Assembly (NCBI GenBank): GCA_963678675.1
Contig: OY783196.1
Coordinates: 17,478,138-17,542,137 of the forward strand
DNA length: 64,000 bases
Direction: 5' to 3'
From: Xiphydria camelus
Lineage: Eukaryota; Arthropoda; Insecta; Hymenoptera; Xiphydriidae
Shown here: positions 20,411 through 30,731 of the stretch, piece after piece
Numbering within the stretch: position 1 is the first letter of the stretch
How the letters are laid out: each line of letters begins with the position of its first letter
The notes under the pieces: model-generated
The model's input: only the letters and a program-made list of their open reading frames with translations
Databases searched by the model: none
What the model was told of the DNA's origin: nothing
Translations under genes and position numbers: made by a program

Positions 20411-20498
20411 TAATTATCCGAAGTCCAATTATCCGAATTTTTGATTATCCGAATGAGGTCCGGTCCCAATTGATTCGGATAATTGGAGTTCTACTGTA
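20411..20498 (-). mobile_element. Solo Tigger/pogo-type terminal sequence
   Basis: Read from the right on the minus strand it starts TACAGTAGAACTCCAATTAT and CCGAATCAATTGGGACCGGA, then repeats of TTCGGATAAT. A TACAGTNNAACTCC start with repeated TTCGGATAAT is typical of insect Tigger/pogo ends. The opposite end is not found, so it is a truncated end or a very short internal-deletion product. Confidence 0.6.
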
Positions 20499-20505
20499 TA
20501 TCATA

Positions 20506-21590
20506 TTAATTTCTCAGTGATACATGCGAAATGGTAGGTATATGAATGAATAAGTATAAGTTTGTGCACGAAAAGCACGAGGTGCTTTAAGTCGTTAGTT
20601 CAGTTGCCGGCTCAATAATTTGTACCTTTACGTGGCATTTCGTTTCGCCTGCACGAGAGCGCGGCGCGAGCGTAGGTACGGAGTAAAATTACGATCTCGG
20701 CGTCCGGTCTCTTTTCGCCGATCACTCGGAACGGTAGCCCCGTACCGCGTATCCCACCTTGCCTGGAGCAAGGCCGCGATTTCTTCGTTGTAAATCGCGC
20801 GACAGAGTGACGGCGCGCGCGCTAGCCGCGCATGCGCCCGAGTGACGGCGCGCAGCGGCGCCTTTCTCTCGTACAATTTCTCGCCGCGAGCGATTTTCTT
20901 AACTTTCGAGAGCCGCGCGGCGCGCCCGTGCCGGGACTCGATTTTCGGTTCAATTACGCCGTCCCGACGCGGCGCGCCACGACAGTACCCACCTACTTAC
21001 TTCTCTTTTATGCGGCCATAACGGCGCGTTAATATAACACGATACTGCATCGGTGAGTGCGGCCGAGGAACGTGGCGGCGCGTACATCCGTGTCCTCTAT
21101 AGGTATGCGTACGCGGGAGACGCGTATACCTGTGCTCGGACACTCGCGCCTCTCTCGCGCTAATGGAGGTATGCGGCGCATCCGCGACAGGAAACTGGCT
21201 GCAACCTTCGCGTCGACTCCCGGAGAGATCCACGCGCGTATGCCGCGTCGTATGGCCACTAGACGCGGATCCCGCGTACTGGCACCCACGCGAATTGATA
21301 CCTACGCGTGATGTGTATATAACAGGTGTATATACCTACACGTATGCGACCACGGTCTTCTTTACCCTTGTAATGAGCGTCGCACATACAGTCGCGCGTT
21401 ACGCGTGTCGCGTGATGTATGGGACGAATATGTCGACGCGCGATGCGTCGAACCAGATCAGAGTTCATATCGCTTTCGACGTACGCTGTACGTAGTTACA
21501 TTACACTTATGGTATTTTGGGATAGTAAATAGTAATAGTTATTGAAGGATGTGTATTTTGATCGTGATTATTTCCTTAGCTACACTGTAA
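20506..21590. other. CpG-rich block with AT-rich margins
   Basis: Dense CpG from about 20640 to 21480. Six or more overlapping 66-110 codon frames on both strands have Arg-rich compositions and no domain. It could be an untranslated exon or island; nothing decides it. Confidence 0.35.
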
Positions 21591-21672
21591 GCAAAATTTG
21601 TATTAAACTTAATGTAATTGTACATAAAGCTTTTATCTATTTATCAATACGTGATTATAAAAATTAATGTAC
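21591..21672 (+). mobile_element. MITE family G fragment
   Basis: TACACTGTAAGCAAAATTTG, TATTAAACTTAATGTAATTG, TACATAAAGCTTTTATC and ATACGTGATTATAAAAATTA match half of the elements at 46492-46673 and 47793-49795. It supplies the unoccupied version of the insertion site at 47830. Confidence 0.7.
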
Positions 21673-21954
21673 CCTACTCCGCGAATAATGCGAAAATCGC
21701 CCGGAGTGCAAAGGGTTAATATACAAAAATGGGTGGACCGATTCCAACATAAAATGTCCAACTCCAGGTATCTTCGACTCCCTCGATCATCTCGCGATGT
21801 TATTCGCGCTCGCGTTCCGGTAGCAGAACGAGGAATTTATACGATTATCGCGGCAGACATATCCGTGATTAATGTTTTTCTGCCGCGCTGTACTTCCCGA
21901 TAAAAAAAATGAGTACCCGTGGTTATTGCGGTTCCGAGATACAGATATTATAGG

Positions 21955-21959
<5 letters not shown>

Positions 21960-21991
<32 letters not shown>
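21960..21991. repeat. CT dinucleotide microsatellite
   Basis: An uninterrupted run of about 16 CT units. The Arg/Glu- and Ser/Leu-rich frames over it are artefacts. Confidence 0.95.
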
Positions 21992-21995
<4 letters not shown>

Positions 21996-22212
21996 TAATA
22001 CGAGAACTGGTTCTGAACTCGACGGAGTGTGCGCAGTCTGACCTAGCCGTTCCAACAAACACAGAACTGATTCTGGAACGATTCCAAAGAGCGTTCCAAC
22101 TAACTGCGAACTGTAAGAGAACTAGTTCTCGAACGGTAATTTCAGTCCCTAGTTCTGAGTTGGGACGATTTTCTAGCGTAGTAAGGCTAGGGGCGCGAAA
22201 CGCACTCTATTT

Positions 22213-22805
22213 GAATCGATGAGTCCAAGAACAGTACAAATGTATAGTTTTGAGAAAAAATGAAAAAACATAACTTCACAATGAGTGAAGTTACGGTGTT
22301 GGCCATCATATAAAAGTTGTGATAGCTTTTTAGGTAAATGATAATTGAAAATAAAAAATCCGAAAAAATCACTCCTTTCCAAGTTATAGAAGGAAAAACT
22401 GTATGCACTTGTACTGTTTTTGGGCTCAGTCTTTCTTTTTCTGCTTTTTTCAATTTTTGTGTATGATAAGCTCTTGAAAACAGTAATGAGGAATGCTAAA
22501 TATGACGTGAAAGATATTTTATTAAGTAAATTTAACAAAAATGTTAATTAAAGAAACATTATATTGTCGACTTAGTTATCAGAGGATCTTCATCTGCGTA
22601 ACTTTGCTTCCAAGAAGTTATATGAGTAAAATTCCAGTGTTTCATCGTTAATATACTTCATGACTTTTTTAACATCAACGATCTTCTTATGACTGATAGA
22701 AATCGGTTCTTGACAATATATAGAGCTTAGAATTTTAAACATTTTGGCTATCTCAAGTCAAAACGCCATTTTTTAGACTTGTACTGTTCTTGGACTCACC
22801 GATTC
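22213..22805. mobile_element. 593-bp MITE with 27-bp inverted ends
   Basis: GAATCGATGAGTCCAAGAAC followed by AGTACAA on the left matches, inverted, TTGTACTGTTCTTGGACTCA followed by CCGATTC on the right, with two mismatches. The interior is AT-rich, and its 121-codon minus frame has no recognised motif. Confidence 0.8.
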
Positions 22806-23269
22806 ATTTTTATTCGGAGGCGTTGAAGGATACTTTAAAATATGCTAAACTTGCTCTATCAAATATCGTTTACTGGCAAAGGTTTACTAGTACGGAGAAA
22901 AAACTCAACTCTTAATTCCGATGATAACGTTAAAAAGGGTCAAAAGAAATTTTTAGAAATTGCGGGAAAAACATGATGGATAACGGAAAACATTTTTTTA
23001 TTCGGTAACATAATGTGTACATGATTCTATTATGTGTATATTATTCTATTGTTTATATAAAATACTGTATGATTTAAGCTATTATATCACGGTATTTTCA
23101 TTCGCAATTTTTTTCAATTGCTGTTATAATGAATCTGAATAAAAGGAGATAATTTCCTTGAGAAATTCAGTTAACAAGCTGATAAAATTAAATAATATCA
23201 TATAGAATACGTCGTTGGGAATGATTAAAATTCTTCATTGTATGGAATGATTTCGTCTTGGCGTACATT
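22806..23269. other. AT-rich DNA, nothing recognised
   Basis: No repeat partner or coding signal seen. Confidence 0.4.
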
Positions 23270-23955
23270 TTATAACTTCATGTTCAGGCATTCGTCCTTC
23301 ATTTTGAAGTGTTCGTTAAATCTGAAAGAAGCGTACCTATTATCAAAACGATTATCATCAAATGAAATATGAATATTATGAAATGAAAATATCCTGATTA
23401 CAATCTAATAATAATTAAATAAACTTACTCTAGAAAATCGAAGTCGATATTTGAATGTTCGCTCTGTATAAGCGCCCAGCAACCCCAGAAGAAATGAGAT
23501 AAAGGAGGAAATTTAAACCTCGGTATAAAGTTTAATAACAGTATCTTCGGATACATCTGTGGCTTCATTGTACGTACGAAGATATATTCTAAGCCAAGCC
23601 CTTCGCAATGTTTCCCCCGGATACAGAGAAAAGTCAGGATTATCTATACCTGAAAAAATAAGAGATTTTGTATTACTTCTATGTTATAAAAATGATTAGT
23701 TTGTGGTAAATGGATCATTTAATTACCAGCAAATTCAATAAAATGATTGGATATATCAAAAGCCTCATAGTTAAAAGCAGTGTACTCGTAGTCAATGAAT
23801 GTAACGCTATTTTCTTTCTCATTTTGTACAATACATTTCCCAGTAGAAGATCATTGTGAGCGTAAACTATAGGACCATCAAGTTCTGAAAGAGTTTCCTT
23901 TAAGCATTGATATCCCTTTTGAAGCACCACATAAGGTCGGATTAGCAATTTGAAT
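23270..23955 (-). pseudogene. eas: Ethanolamine kinase C-terminal fragment, introns kept, two frameshifts
   Basis: Three exons are readable on the minus strand. Exon A (23955-23727) codes for ELDGPIVYAHNDLLLGNVLY and, after a one-base loss near 23826, TFIDYEYTAFNYEAFDISNH and FIEFAG, ending at a GTAATT donor. HNDLLLGN and IDYEY are the Brenner-type catalytic loop and Mg-binding motif of choline/ethanolamine kinases. Exon B (23649-23429, after TTTTTTCAG) codes for IDNPDFSLYPGETLRRAW, then shifts frame near 23523 before PPLSHFFWGCWALIQSEHS and IDFDFLE. Exon C (23336-23270) gives YASFRFNEHFKMKDE and a TAA stop. Family members are about 350-500 aa; the N-terminal half is not found upstream. The kept introns argue against an mRNA copy. 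Both shifts lie at short homopolymers, so assembly errors are a second possibility. Confidence 0.85.
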
Positions 23956-24594
23956 CTGGAAACAGAAGAGTACCTATTGGAATATTTTACACAAATAAAA
24001 TTAGATATCAAGCATACTCCAATAGCTCACTTCGCGTCTTTTGCAGTATCCTTGAAAATCCCTTTGGCATGATCTAAACGCATGATGATAAACACAAACC
24101 AGATCCACAAAATGTATACCACAGATGGACACGAGAATGCGACCCCTTCAATCATTTACGCCAATAAACTAAAAATGTAAAACACGAGTCATGAATGTTT
24201 ACAGTTGCATTCCCGGACGTTTGTAGGTTAGAGCAGCGCGAAGGGGATTATTCGTAACTTCTAAATGGTGTCTATTTGAAAAATAGCAATTGAAAGAGAG
24301 ACTTACGTTTCAACAATTAGTTGACTACTTACTTTGAAATATGTTCACATATCCGCTTAGGATAACCCGTGATTTTCCGCAAAATGTATACAAAAGGTGA
24401 ACACAAGATGCAAGCCTCCCTGTGCTGTGTGCGATTCTATAATGTTCCAACGGTTCCAACACATCCCATCGATTCAGTTCTAGAACGCATCTTTCTGGCG
24501 CATGCGCATAAAATAGTTCTCAACTAGTTCCAGGATGGTTCTAGAACTGTCCTAAATTACTTGTTGGAACGAATCTTATATGAACCCGCAGCCC
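23956..24594. other. Upstream of the kinase fragment; no exons defended
   Basis: On the minus strand an open piece with MRLDHAKGIFKDTAKDAK lies at about 24030-24095, but I cannot match it to the kinase. The rest holds GAACTAGTTC-type repeats. Confidence 0.35.
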
Positions 24595-25496
24595 CTCCAG
24601 GGTAACCAGGATTCGTAAGCGCACACGTATAAGCGCATATCTGCGGAGAGCGTGTGCGCGTTACAGGTACCTATAGACGTATGAATATGAGCGTCGCGCT
24701 CTCGCGCAGCGCCAATCCGCTGGTCCGGTATACGTATATACAACGTTCCGAACGGGTTTTTCTCCCAGGCAGATTTCTCGATCGAAATTCACGGTAGGAT
24801 TCGCGTGCGCGCGACAGAGTACGTTCCTCCACGTTAAGAGTCGAAAGAAGTTTCACGCTTATAATTTTTGTCCAAGTATTCCACGATCGAGATTTCCCCG
24901 TGGTTTTCCTTTTACCAAAAGGTTAACGCCCGGCGGCGGCGGCGCGGACGTTCTTTTAAGCGTCGTCGTCGTTGTCATCGTCGGCGCGTAGGGCACCGTT
25001 CGAGCTCGCGGTCGTTCCTCGATCGGCCGCTAAAATCGTGCTCGCGGCGTCGATCGATCGCGCGGTCGCCGCCGAGAGAAATACCGAGTACGGCGTGCAA
25101 TTGGTATTCATTCCATAATCATATTTGGCCACTGGTTTCGCGTGCGCTCGCGTGCCCGGGAGACCCCCGGGTGTACCATACGTTATATCCACACACCAAT
25201 TCGATCCGATCCGATCCTCGATCCAAGGCAATGACCTCGCGTGCCATTTATTCCTCCCTCCTCTTCCTCCGTCTCCTCCTCCTCTTCATCCTTCTCCGCC
25301 GCCTATATCACGCTAGCTCTCTCGCGTCCCTAGGTTTTAGACCGATCTCTCGCTCCCTCCAATGCTCCTTCTCCGCTCGGCGCTCTTCTCCTCGCTTCGC
25401 GCTAGCACGCTCTCTCCCTCTCTTCGGTATCTCTCTCTTTCTCTCTCTCTCTCCCCCAACTGCGCACCTCTCTCGCGCGAGCGCGGCGCGGCTCTA
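24595..25496. other. CpG-rich block with pyrimidine tracts
   Basis: High CpG, a TCGTCGTCGTTGTCATCGTC run near 24962, and CT-rich stretches at 25245-25300 and 25410-25455. A 212-codon Arg/Ser-rich frame at 24868-25506 has no domain and reads as compositional. Confidence 0.4.
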
Positions 25497-25499
25497 TAA

Positions 25500-25823
25500 G
25501 GCTTAACTCACACGGTGCGACTTCACTGCGATAACAGTGCGACAGAACTGACGCACGCTGTCGCAGGAATCGACAACTTTCCTGCGACAGTTTTGTCCCA
25601 CCGCGTGAGCAGATCGCGGCAAACTAACACAACGACACAGCCACTGTAGATGTCATACAGACAAGCGCGAGGTGCGTGTCGCACTGCTGTCGCAGGGAAG
25701 TCGCACCGTGTGAGTGCTTCGTTGCGTCTCCATGCTGATTTGCCGCGTGCGACGTACTCTCGACCGAGTCCGACCGAGTGCGACAGTTTTGTCGCAGTGA
25801 AATCGCACCGTGTGAGTTGGCTC
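25500..25823. mobile_element. PIF/Harbinger-like MITE, train 2 member 1
   Basis: Inverted ends: AACTCACACGGTGCGACTTC on the left and AAATCGCACCGTGTGAGTT on the right, with the outermost five bases diverged. It is flanked by TAA at 25497-25499 and 25824-25826. The interior repeats CTGTCGCAGG and GCGACAG motifs. 324 bp, non-coding. Confidence 0.8.
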
Positions 25824-25826
25824 TAA

Positions 25827-26148
25827 GACCCTGTCCAGACGAAGCGATTTACGCGCGATTTGAGCAACGAAACGCGCGATTCGAGCAACGAAACGCGTGA
25901 CTGCATCTGGACGGAATATATGAATCTCTAGTCGCGATTTGAAACGCGCTACTCGAATCGCGCGACTGCATCAGGACGGAATATATGAATCTCTAGTTAT
26001 TATAGTCGCGCGTTTTGAAACGCGCAATTCGAGTAGCACGTTTCAAATCGCGCGACTATAATAACTAGAGATTCATATATTCCATCCAGATGCAGTCGCG
26101 CGTTTCGTTGCTCAAATCGCGCGTAAATCGCTTCGTCTGGACAGGGTC
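25827..26148. mobile_element. PIF/Harbinger-like foldback MITE, train 2 member 2
   Basis: GACCCTGTCCAGACGAAGCG at the left and CGCTTCGTCTGGACAGGGTC at the right are exact complements, and the pairing continues perfectly for over 50 bases. The element is almost wholly palindromic, with repeated CGCGCGATTCGAG and ATATATGAATCTCTAG. TAA flanks lie at 25824-25826 (shared) and 26149-26151. Confidence 0.9.
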
Positions 26149-26151
26149 TAA

Positions 26152-26211
26152 AGCCGGGTCTTCACTGCGCGAAATTCTACGCAAAACAGTTTCGCGCAGT
26201 GAAGCCCGGCT
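26152..26211. mobile_element. 60-bp PIF/Harbinger-like mini-MITE, train 2 member 3
   Basis: AGCCGGGTCTTCACTGCGCG and CGCGCAGTGAAGCCCGGCT face each other around TTCTACGCAAAACAG. TAA lies at 26149-26151 (shared) and 26212-26214. The element is hardly more than its two ends, so it was surely moved by a transposase supplied from elsewhere. Confidence 0.85.
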
Positions 26212-26214
26212 TAA

Positions 26215-26716
26215 CGCCGAGTCTCTCTCGCGCGTACGCTCCCACCCCCCGTGATATCGTCGACACCATGACGCGCAACGCGCCGATGCGGGATACGCGT
26301 GAGCGTGCATGCGGAAGAGTGTAGCGGGCCCAAGTGTGAGATGTATATGTATACAATATGCGTGTACACGGAGGATTGTCGAGTTGTGACGCAACCGTCG
26401 CGAACGGTGATGTGATTTACCTATAACGTATCTGTATCCGCTCGGTTTGCACAGTCGAGTTTCTCATGAGCCGCCATTGAGTGTACGATATATCGAGAGG
26501 CTCGGTAGAGTCCCGCCACCGAAAGAACTGCGGAGGAATAAACGTGAGACGAGCGAGGCTCTCTTGTGCTCCGCTCATCGTGTACCGGGTAACTCGGAAC
26601 GTTCCGAGTGGAAAATTAGCTTGGCTGCCAGATTATTATTTTGGCCCATGACAGGCGTTATCTGGGCTGCTACAAAGAGTATTTATTTCAAACGGGGGCC
26701 AAGTTATAATTTAGCT
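26215..26716. other. CpG-rich DNA, no gene recognised
   Basis: GC-rich to about 26600. The 94- and 109-codon frames lack domains. Confidence 0.35.
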
Positions 26717-26998
26717 GGGCATCCAAGTTAATTTTACCCCGGCTTTCCTTGCTAATCCCAAGTTAGGACTCAGTTTGGATTCAATTGGGCATCTATGATA
26801 ATTTTATCTCATTGTCAGCTTTCACATTAATTCTAAACGAAGACCGAGTTGGGACTTGATTGGGCATTCACGTTAATTTTATCCTGGTTTTCCCCATTAA
26901 TTCCATACTAGGACTCAGTTTAGATTTAATTGGACATCCATGATAAGTTTATCTCGGCCTTTTCCGTTAATTTCAAATCAGGACAAACTGTATTGGCC
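26717..26998 (+). repeat. Minisatellite, four units of 70-74 bp
   Basis: Units start at 26717, 26788, 26862 and 26932, each with GGGCATCCA or GGACATCCA, then TTAATTTTATC, a TTTTCCCCATTAATTC-like block and GGACTCAGTTTGGATT. Divergence between units is considerable, so the array is old. Confidence 0.8.
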
Positions 26999-28143
26999 TA
27001 AGTCAGGAGAGCCTGTAATGGTTCTGGTTAAAAAAGTGGGACATTTCTATTTAGGGACAAGATACTCTTAATATCGTGGCAAATTAACTTGGCCCAGGTT
27101 AACACCTAGAAAGAATTTCCACTCGGGATGTACAGGAGTAGGGATGGGTTATCCGGTTGATAGGGGGAGTATCAGATAACTCATCTTACTACAATTTGTT
27201 ATCTGGCACACCCGGCGTAATTGCATGCGTAAACGAGTAGTTCGTGCGGTATTCGTGTCGAATTACTTTTGAAAAGGTCGACAATCGCCGAACGCTCCGC
27301 GATTCCAGCCCCTCGCCCGGTAGCGCGGCGCTTTTACTCGACACTGTACTTGGTCGGGGACGCGAGTTTGTATAGCGACGAGTACGTACGCCTCTCCGCG
27401 TATACGCGGGTACCCCGCCTTGGAATCAGATTCAGATTCGAAGCCTGAAAAGTGGAACGTGCCCGCCGGGGTTACTCGCGATCCGAATCGTATCGATTCG
27501 TGCGTACATTAATCCGTTGGGAATGTGTGTCAGCTGGTATATACCCGGTAAACGTGGACATCGCCTACCCGAGGCGCCGTCCCGATCGTATGTAAATAAT
27601 TCTCGCTGCGCGAGGCGGAACGATAGGCGGCTTTGGAAGAAATGCGAAGATATCTACGGATGTCGAAACAGGAATAGAGCGTGACTGCTTCCTCTGTACT
27701 GTTAAAAATTTCCTTTATTTTCGGAGACGATAATAAACGAATGTACCTTAAATTTATGAAGTTATAATTTTGATTCTAAGAGACGCGTATTAATCTTAAT
27801 TTTAAGTAATAATTTTGTAAGATCTTGATTGTTTCTTAATTTTATAAGCATAGCTTTACAAAAATTCATGACACTTTTCTGAATTTCAAGGAAAGATAAA
27901 AGGGTAAAGGATAAAGGATAATACAATATTCGAGACACATTTGTGTTTAATAAAAATTTCAGTACTCTGCTGAAGTTTAAGTGACTGAAATTACAGTGAC
28001 TACTTCACTAAATTTTATCATCTAGACATCGATTTTCAATTATTCTTCATTGCTTGGAAATTAATTGCGCTATTCTGTATAATACTATAAGTTCTATAAG
28101 GAGCTAATTCTACAATGTCATAAGAAAACTGCAATTTTATAGA
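26999..28143. other. Mixed DNA, no gene recognised
   Basis: A CpG-rich patch lies at about 27230-27650. From 27710 to 28140 the sequence is AT-rich and loosely resembles 29180-29390 (TTAAATTTATGAAG-, GGAAAGATAAAAGG-like blocks). Confidence 0.35.
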
Positions 28144-28882
28144 ATGTGCAATGCACCTCATAGAGCTTACGTTTTCGTGCGGAATAGCGTCATTAGAGAG
28201 ATCGAAAATCTATTTCTAACGCCGAGTCTGGATATGATAGGAAACAACGCGAACAAAACGCCATGGAGCCTTGTATTGCGGCCGTCGCGTGATGCGAGAA
28301 TTCTTCCCGACACCCGGGAGAATACAGCCTCGAACTGCGCGCGCGAAACCGCGCTCGGTTCGAGCCGTTGTACTTTGCCACGACACGCGGTCGACGCGTA
28401 CAAGTGGCTCGACGTACATATAGAGCGGGGCGAGAGAGCAACAGGTCAGTCAGACGCGGGAGAGACTCGAGGGGTTCTTACCGTAACACCACCACGTGCT
28501 CGCCTCCCTCCACGACCGGCCGTTCTCCGCCCCACGCCGCGTCGTTCTTCCCCTCGTCAACGTTCTCTCTCTCTCTCTCTCCCCCTCTCTTTCTCCCTCT
28601 CTCTTCCTCTCCTTTTCTCTCTCTTTCTCTCTCTCGCCTCTACTCGCGTCTCGCTCCCGATTGCAAACCGCGAACGAGCTCGTTGGGCGGCTATCGGTTT
28701 TGGTTTTGGCGCTCGTAAAAAGTACGGTAGCGGCGCGCACTCGAATCGACGTTGAGCGAGACCGGAAGTTTAACGTTCGATTCTATCGATTGGTATCGGA
28801 TGCTGCGGTATCGATGAAAAAAAGTTTTGGAAGCTGGAACAAGATAGAAGTACAAACGAAAGGTTTCTTTATTAATGCGATA
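28144..28882 (+). other. CpG-rich block with CT tract downstream of a candidate promoter
   Basis: CpG-dense from 28260. A pyrimidine tract CTCTCTCTCTCTCTCC-type runs 28564-28640. The 203- and 136-codon frames are Arg/Ser/Leu-rich and have no domain. With the TATA+Inr pair at 28417-28452 this could be a 5' untranslated exon, but no splice donor is convincing. Confidence 0.35.
28417..28452 (+). promoter_or_regulatory. Candidate TATA + initiator core promoter
   Basis: ACATATAGAG has its TATA at 28419-28422, and TCAGTC at 28446-28451 matches the arthropod initiator TCAGTY. Taking A28448 as +1, the TATA starts at -29, the expected distance. It sits in a CpG-rich block. No downstream promoter element is seen at +28 to +33. 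Such a pair can occur by chance. Confidence 0.35.
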
Positions 28883-29170
28883 TACACCGAGAGCAATAAT
28901 TGCTAGTGTCAAAAAGATATATCTTGAATCAAGAACATATGATCTTACAAATTTTTAAGAATACAGATTCTTGGTCGAATAATATAATATATCCTTGATT
29001 GAAGAATACTTTCGTTGAAATAAGAAATTCTTTCTACTCGAAAATAACGATTACTTGATCCTATCAAATATTTTCATGCATGAAGAAAACCATGGCTTTA
29101 TCCTGGAATTATATCATGTTTTTGATTGAAGAAAACACTTTTTTGGCACCAGGAATTATTTCTCAGTGTG
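28883..29170. mobile_element. MITE family D, copy 2 (uninterrupted)
   Basis: TACACCGAGAGCAATAATTG at the left and GGAATTATTTCTCAGTGTG at the right, with GCTAGTGTCAAAAA/TTTTTTGGCACC inverted. The interior AATACAGATTCTTGGTCGAA and AATAAGAAATTCTTTCTACT match copy 1. This copy lacks the 232-bp insert seen at 7106-7337. Confidence 0.85.
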
Positions 29171-29391
29171 TTATTGCCTCGATATAGCGTTAAAAAGTTT
29201 TATCTTAAACTTCAGGGAAGTATTGAAGTCTTTGAAACATTGATGTGCCTTAAATATTATAAACTTTTCTTGAAATTCTGAAAAGCATCATAAGGATCAT
29301 AAATTTTTGTAAGGTCGTGCTTTTATATTAAGATAGGTTCGAAATTATTATTAATTGTTACTTGAAATTAAGATATACAAGTGTTCCTTAA

Positions 29392-30238
29392 CTCTTTCGC
29401 TACTACGGGTGGCTATAGTCGCTCTCCATAAGATGCCACTGGGGTACTACAGGCGACTATACTCTCCCTCACTCTCCTGAAGCCAACTTGTAACTATAAA
29501 TTACTAGAGCACCGTCCCAACCACTATCGAAGTCAAATGTCAGGGAAGTTCAAAAATCGGCGATTCTCGTCTGACATACTGTACAGTCGCTCTCCTTGAG
29601 ATGCCACTGACAAGGAAAGTACTCGAGGTGTACCTCACCGATTTTCTTCATTCTGCGATATGTTGTAGTATGTCAAAGAACATTAGACACGTATTTTTTG
29701 TACGTGCTAATTCGGTCATTTAAGGGGTGAAAATCACCCCTAAACTTGACCCCCTATAACCAATTTTCTACGATTTCTACGATTTTCTACACTAAAAGTA
29801 CTTCACATGTCATCGTCTTTCGATAAGGAATAATATTCAATTTGTTTCATTAAGAAATTCAACGTAGTTTTTGAGAAATCGTAGAAAATTGGTTTTAGGG
29901 TGTCGAGTTTAGGGGTGATTGTCACCCCTTAAATGACCGAATTAGCACGTACAAAAAAATACGTGTCTAATGTTTTTTGACATACTACAACATATCGCAG
30001 AATGAAGAAAATCGGTGAGGTACACCTCGAGTACTTTCCTTGTGAGGTACTACGGGCGACTATAGTCACTCTCCATAAGATGTCGCGTATTGTACAGGGT
30101 CCGGCAGGGAGGTATGGTGTTTTTGAAAAGAATGACACACGCTTGTTTTTGAACGAATTTTAAAATCTATTGCTTTTAGACATTAGTCGCATATTGCGAA
30201 AAATCACCGCGGCGGAGAAACCGCCCGTAGCGAAAGGG
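29392..30238. mobile_element. piggyBac-type MITE with TTAA flanks
   Basis: The ends CTCTTTCGCTACTACGGG and CCGCCCGTAGCGAAAGGG are inverted, flanked by TTAA at 29388-29391 and 30239-30242, the piggyBac target duplication. Subterminal repeats ACTACGGGCGACTATAGTC and CTCTCCATAAGATG occur on both sides. A foldback of about 430 bp sits inside. No transposase remains. Confidence 0.8.
29611..30042. repeat. Foldback inside the piggyBac-type MITE
   Basis: CAAGGAAAGTACTCGAGGTG on the left and CACCTCGAGTACTTTCCTTG on the right are complementary, as are TTAGACACGTATTTTTTGTA and AAAATTGGTTTTAGGG-like inner blocks. The arms are about 165 bases and nearly perfect. Confidence 0.85.
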
Positions 30239-30242
30239 TTAA

Positions 30243-30731
30243 AATGAAAAAGTACAGTTTTGAAAATCGAAGGTACATTATCATCCTTAACTGGAAGTTA
30301 AGGAAACACAAATCGGAAGAACAAATCGATTTAACCAACTTAACAAAACGTTATGAAACGCCACTGATATATTTGTAATTACGTTTTTTGAGTGAAAATT
30401 AATTCGATAAAATTAACGGTAACTCGACGAGAAACGCTTCAGCGACGCTTTCATCGATCCAGCGCGATACGAATCCTGCGTATACAGATGTACGAGGCCA
30501 TCACGAAAATAGACTGGAATTCATTTTCGTACGTGACGGGCATGATGCGCCTCGTATACCTATACAGGATGTCCAGAAATTGGTGGCCAAAAATTTGTAG
30601 GCGGTATATCCTTTGGAAAAAATTAAAATTTATCCTTGGAAATTTTTTATTTAAGTGCATCGCATTCGAGATAAACTATTACAAATTTGCACTAATTGGA
30701 GTTTGAGTCATTGGTGTAGGTATTCAGAATC
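30243..30731. other. No gene; half of a two-copy dispersed repeat at 30556-30660
   Basis: CCAGAAATTGGTGGCCAAAA, GGAAAAAATTAAAAT and TATCCTTGGAAATTTTTTAT resemble, in reverse, 33345-33450. A 104-codon plus frame (30392-30706) shows no domain. Confidence 0.45.

Larger units (their letters stand above)
22045..24574. other. Possible composite element flanked by GAACTAGTTC-type repeats
   Basis: CGTTCCAACAA near 22049 and its complement TTGTTGGAACG near 24564 face each other. Both sides carry clusters of GAACTAGTTC, GTTCTAGAAC and GTTCCAACT-like motifs (22060-22170 and 24430-24570). Between them lie a MITE and the ethanolamine kinase fragment. This could be one mobile element that carried a host gene piece, or two unrelated solo repeats. 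Confidence 0.35.

Noticed and set aside
24868..25506. 212-codon plus-strand frame, the longest in the window
   Set aside because: Arg/Ser/Leu-rich translation of CpG- and CT-rich DNA without any motif; runs into a MITE.
28144..28755. 203-codon plus-strand frame
   Set aside because: Its second half translates a CT tract; no recognisable domain; overlapping frames on both strands.
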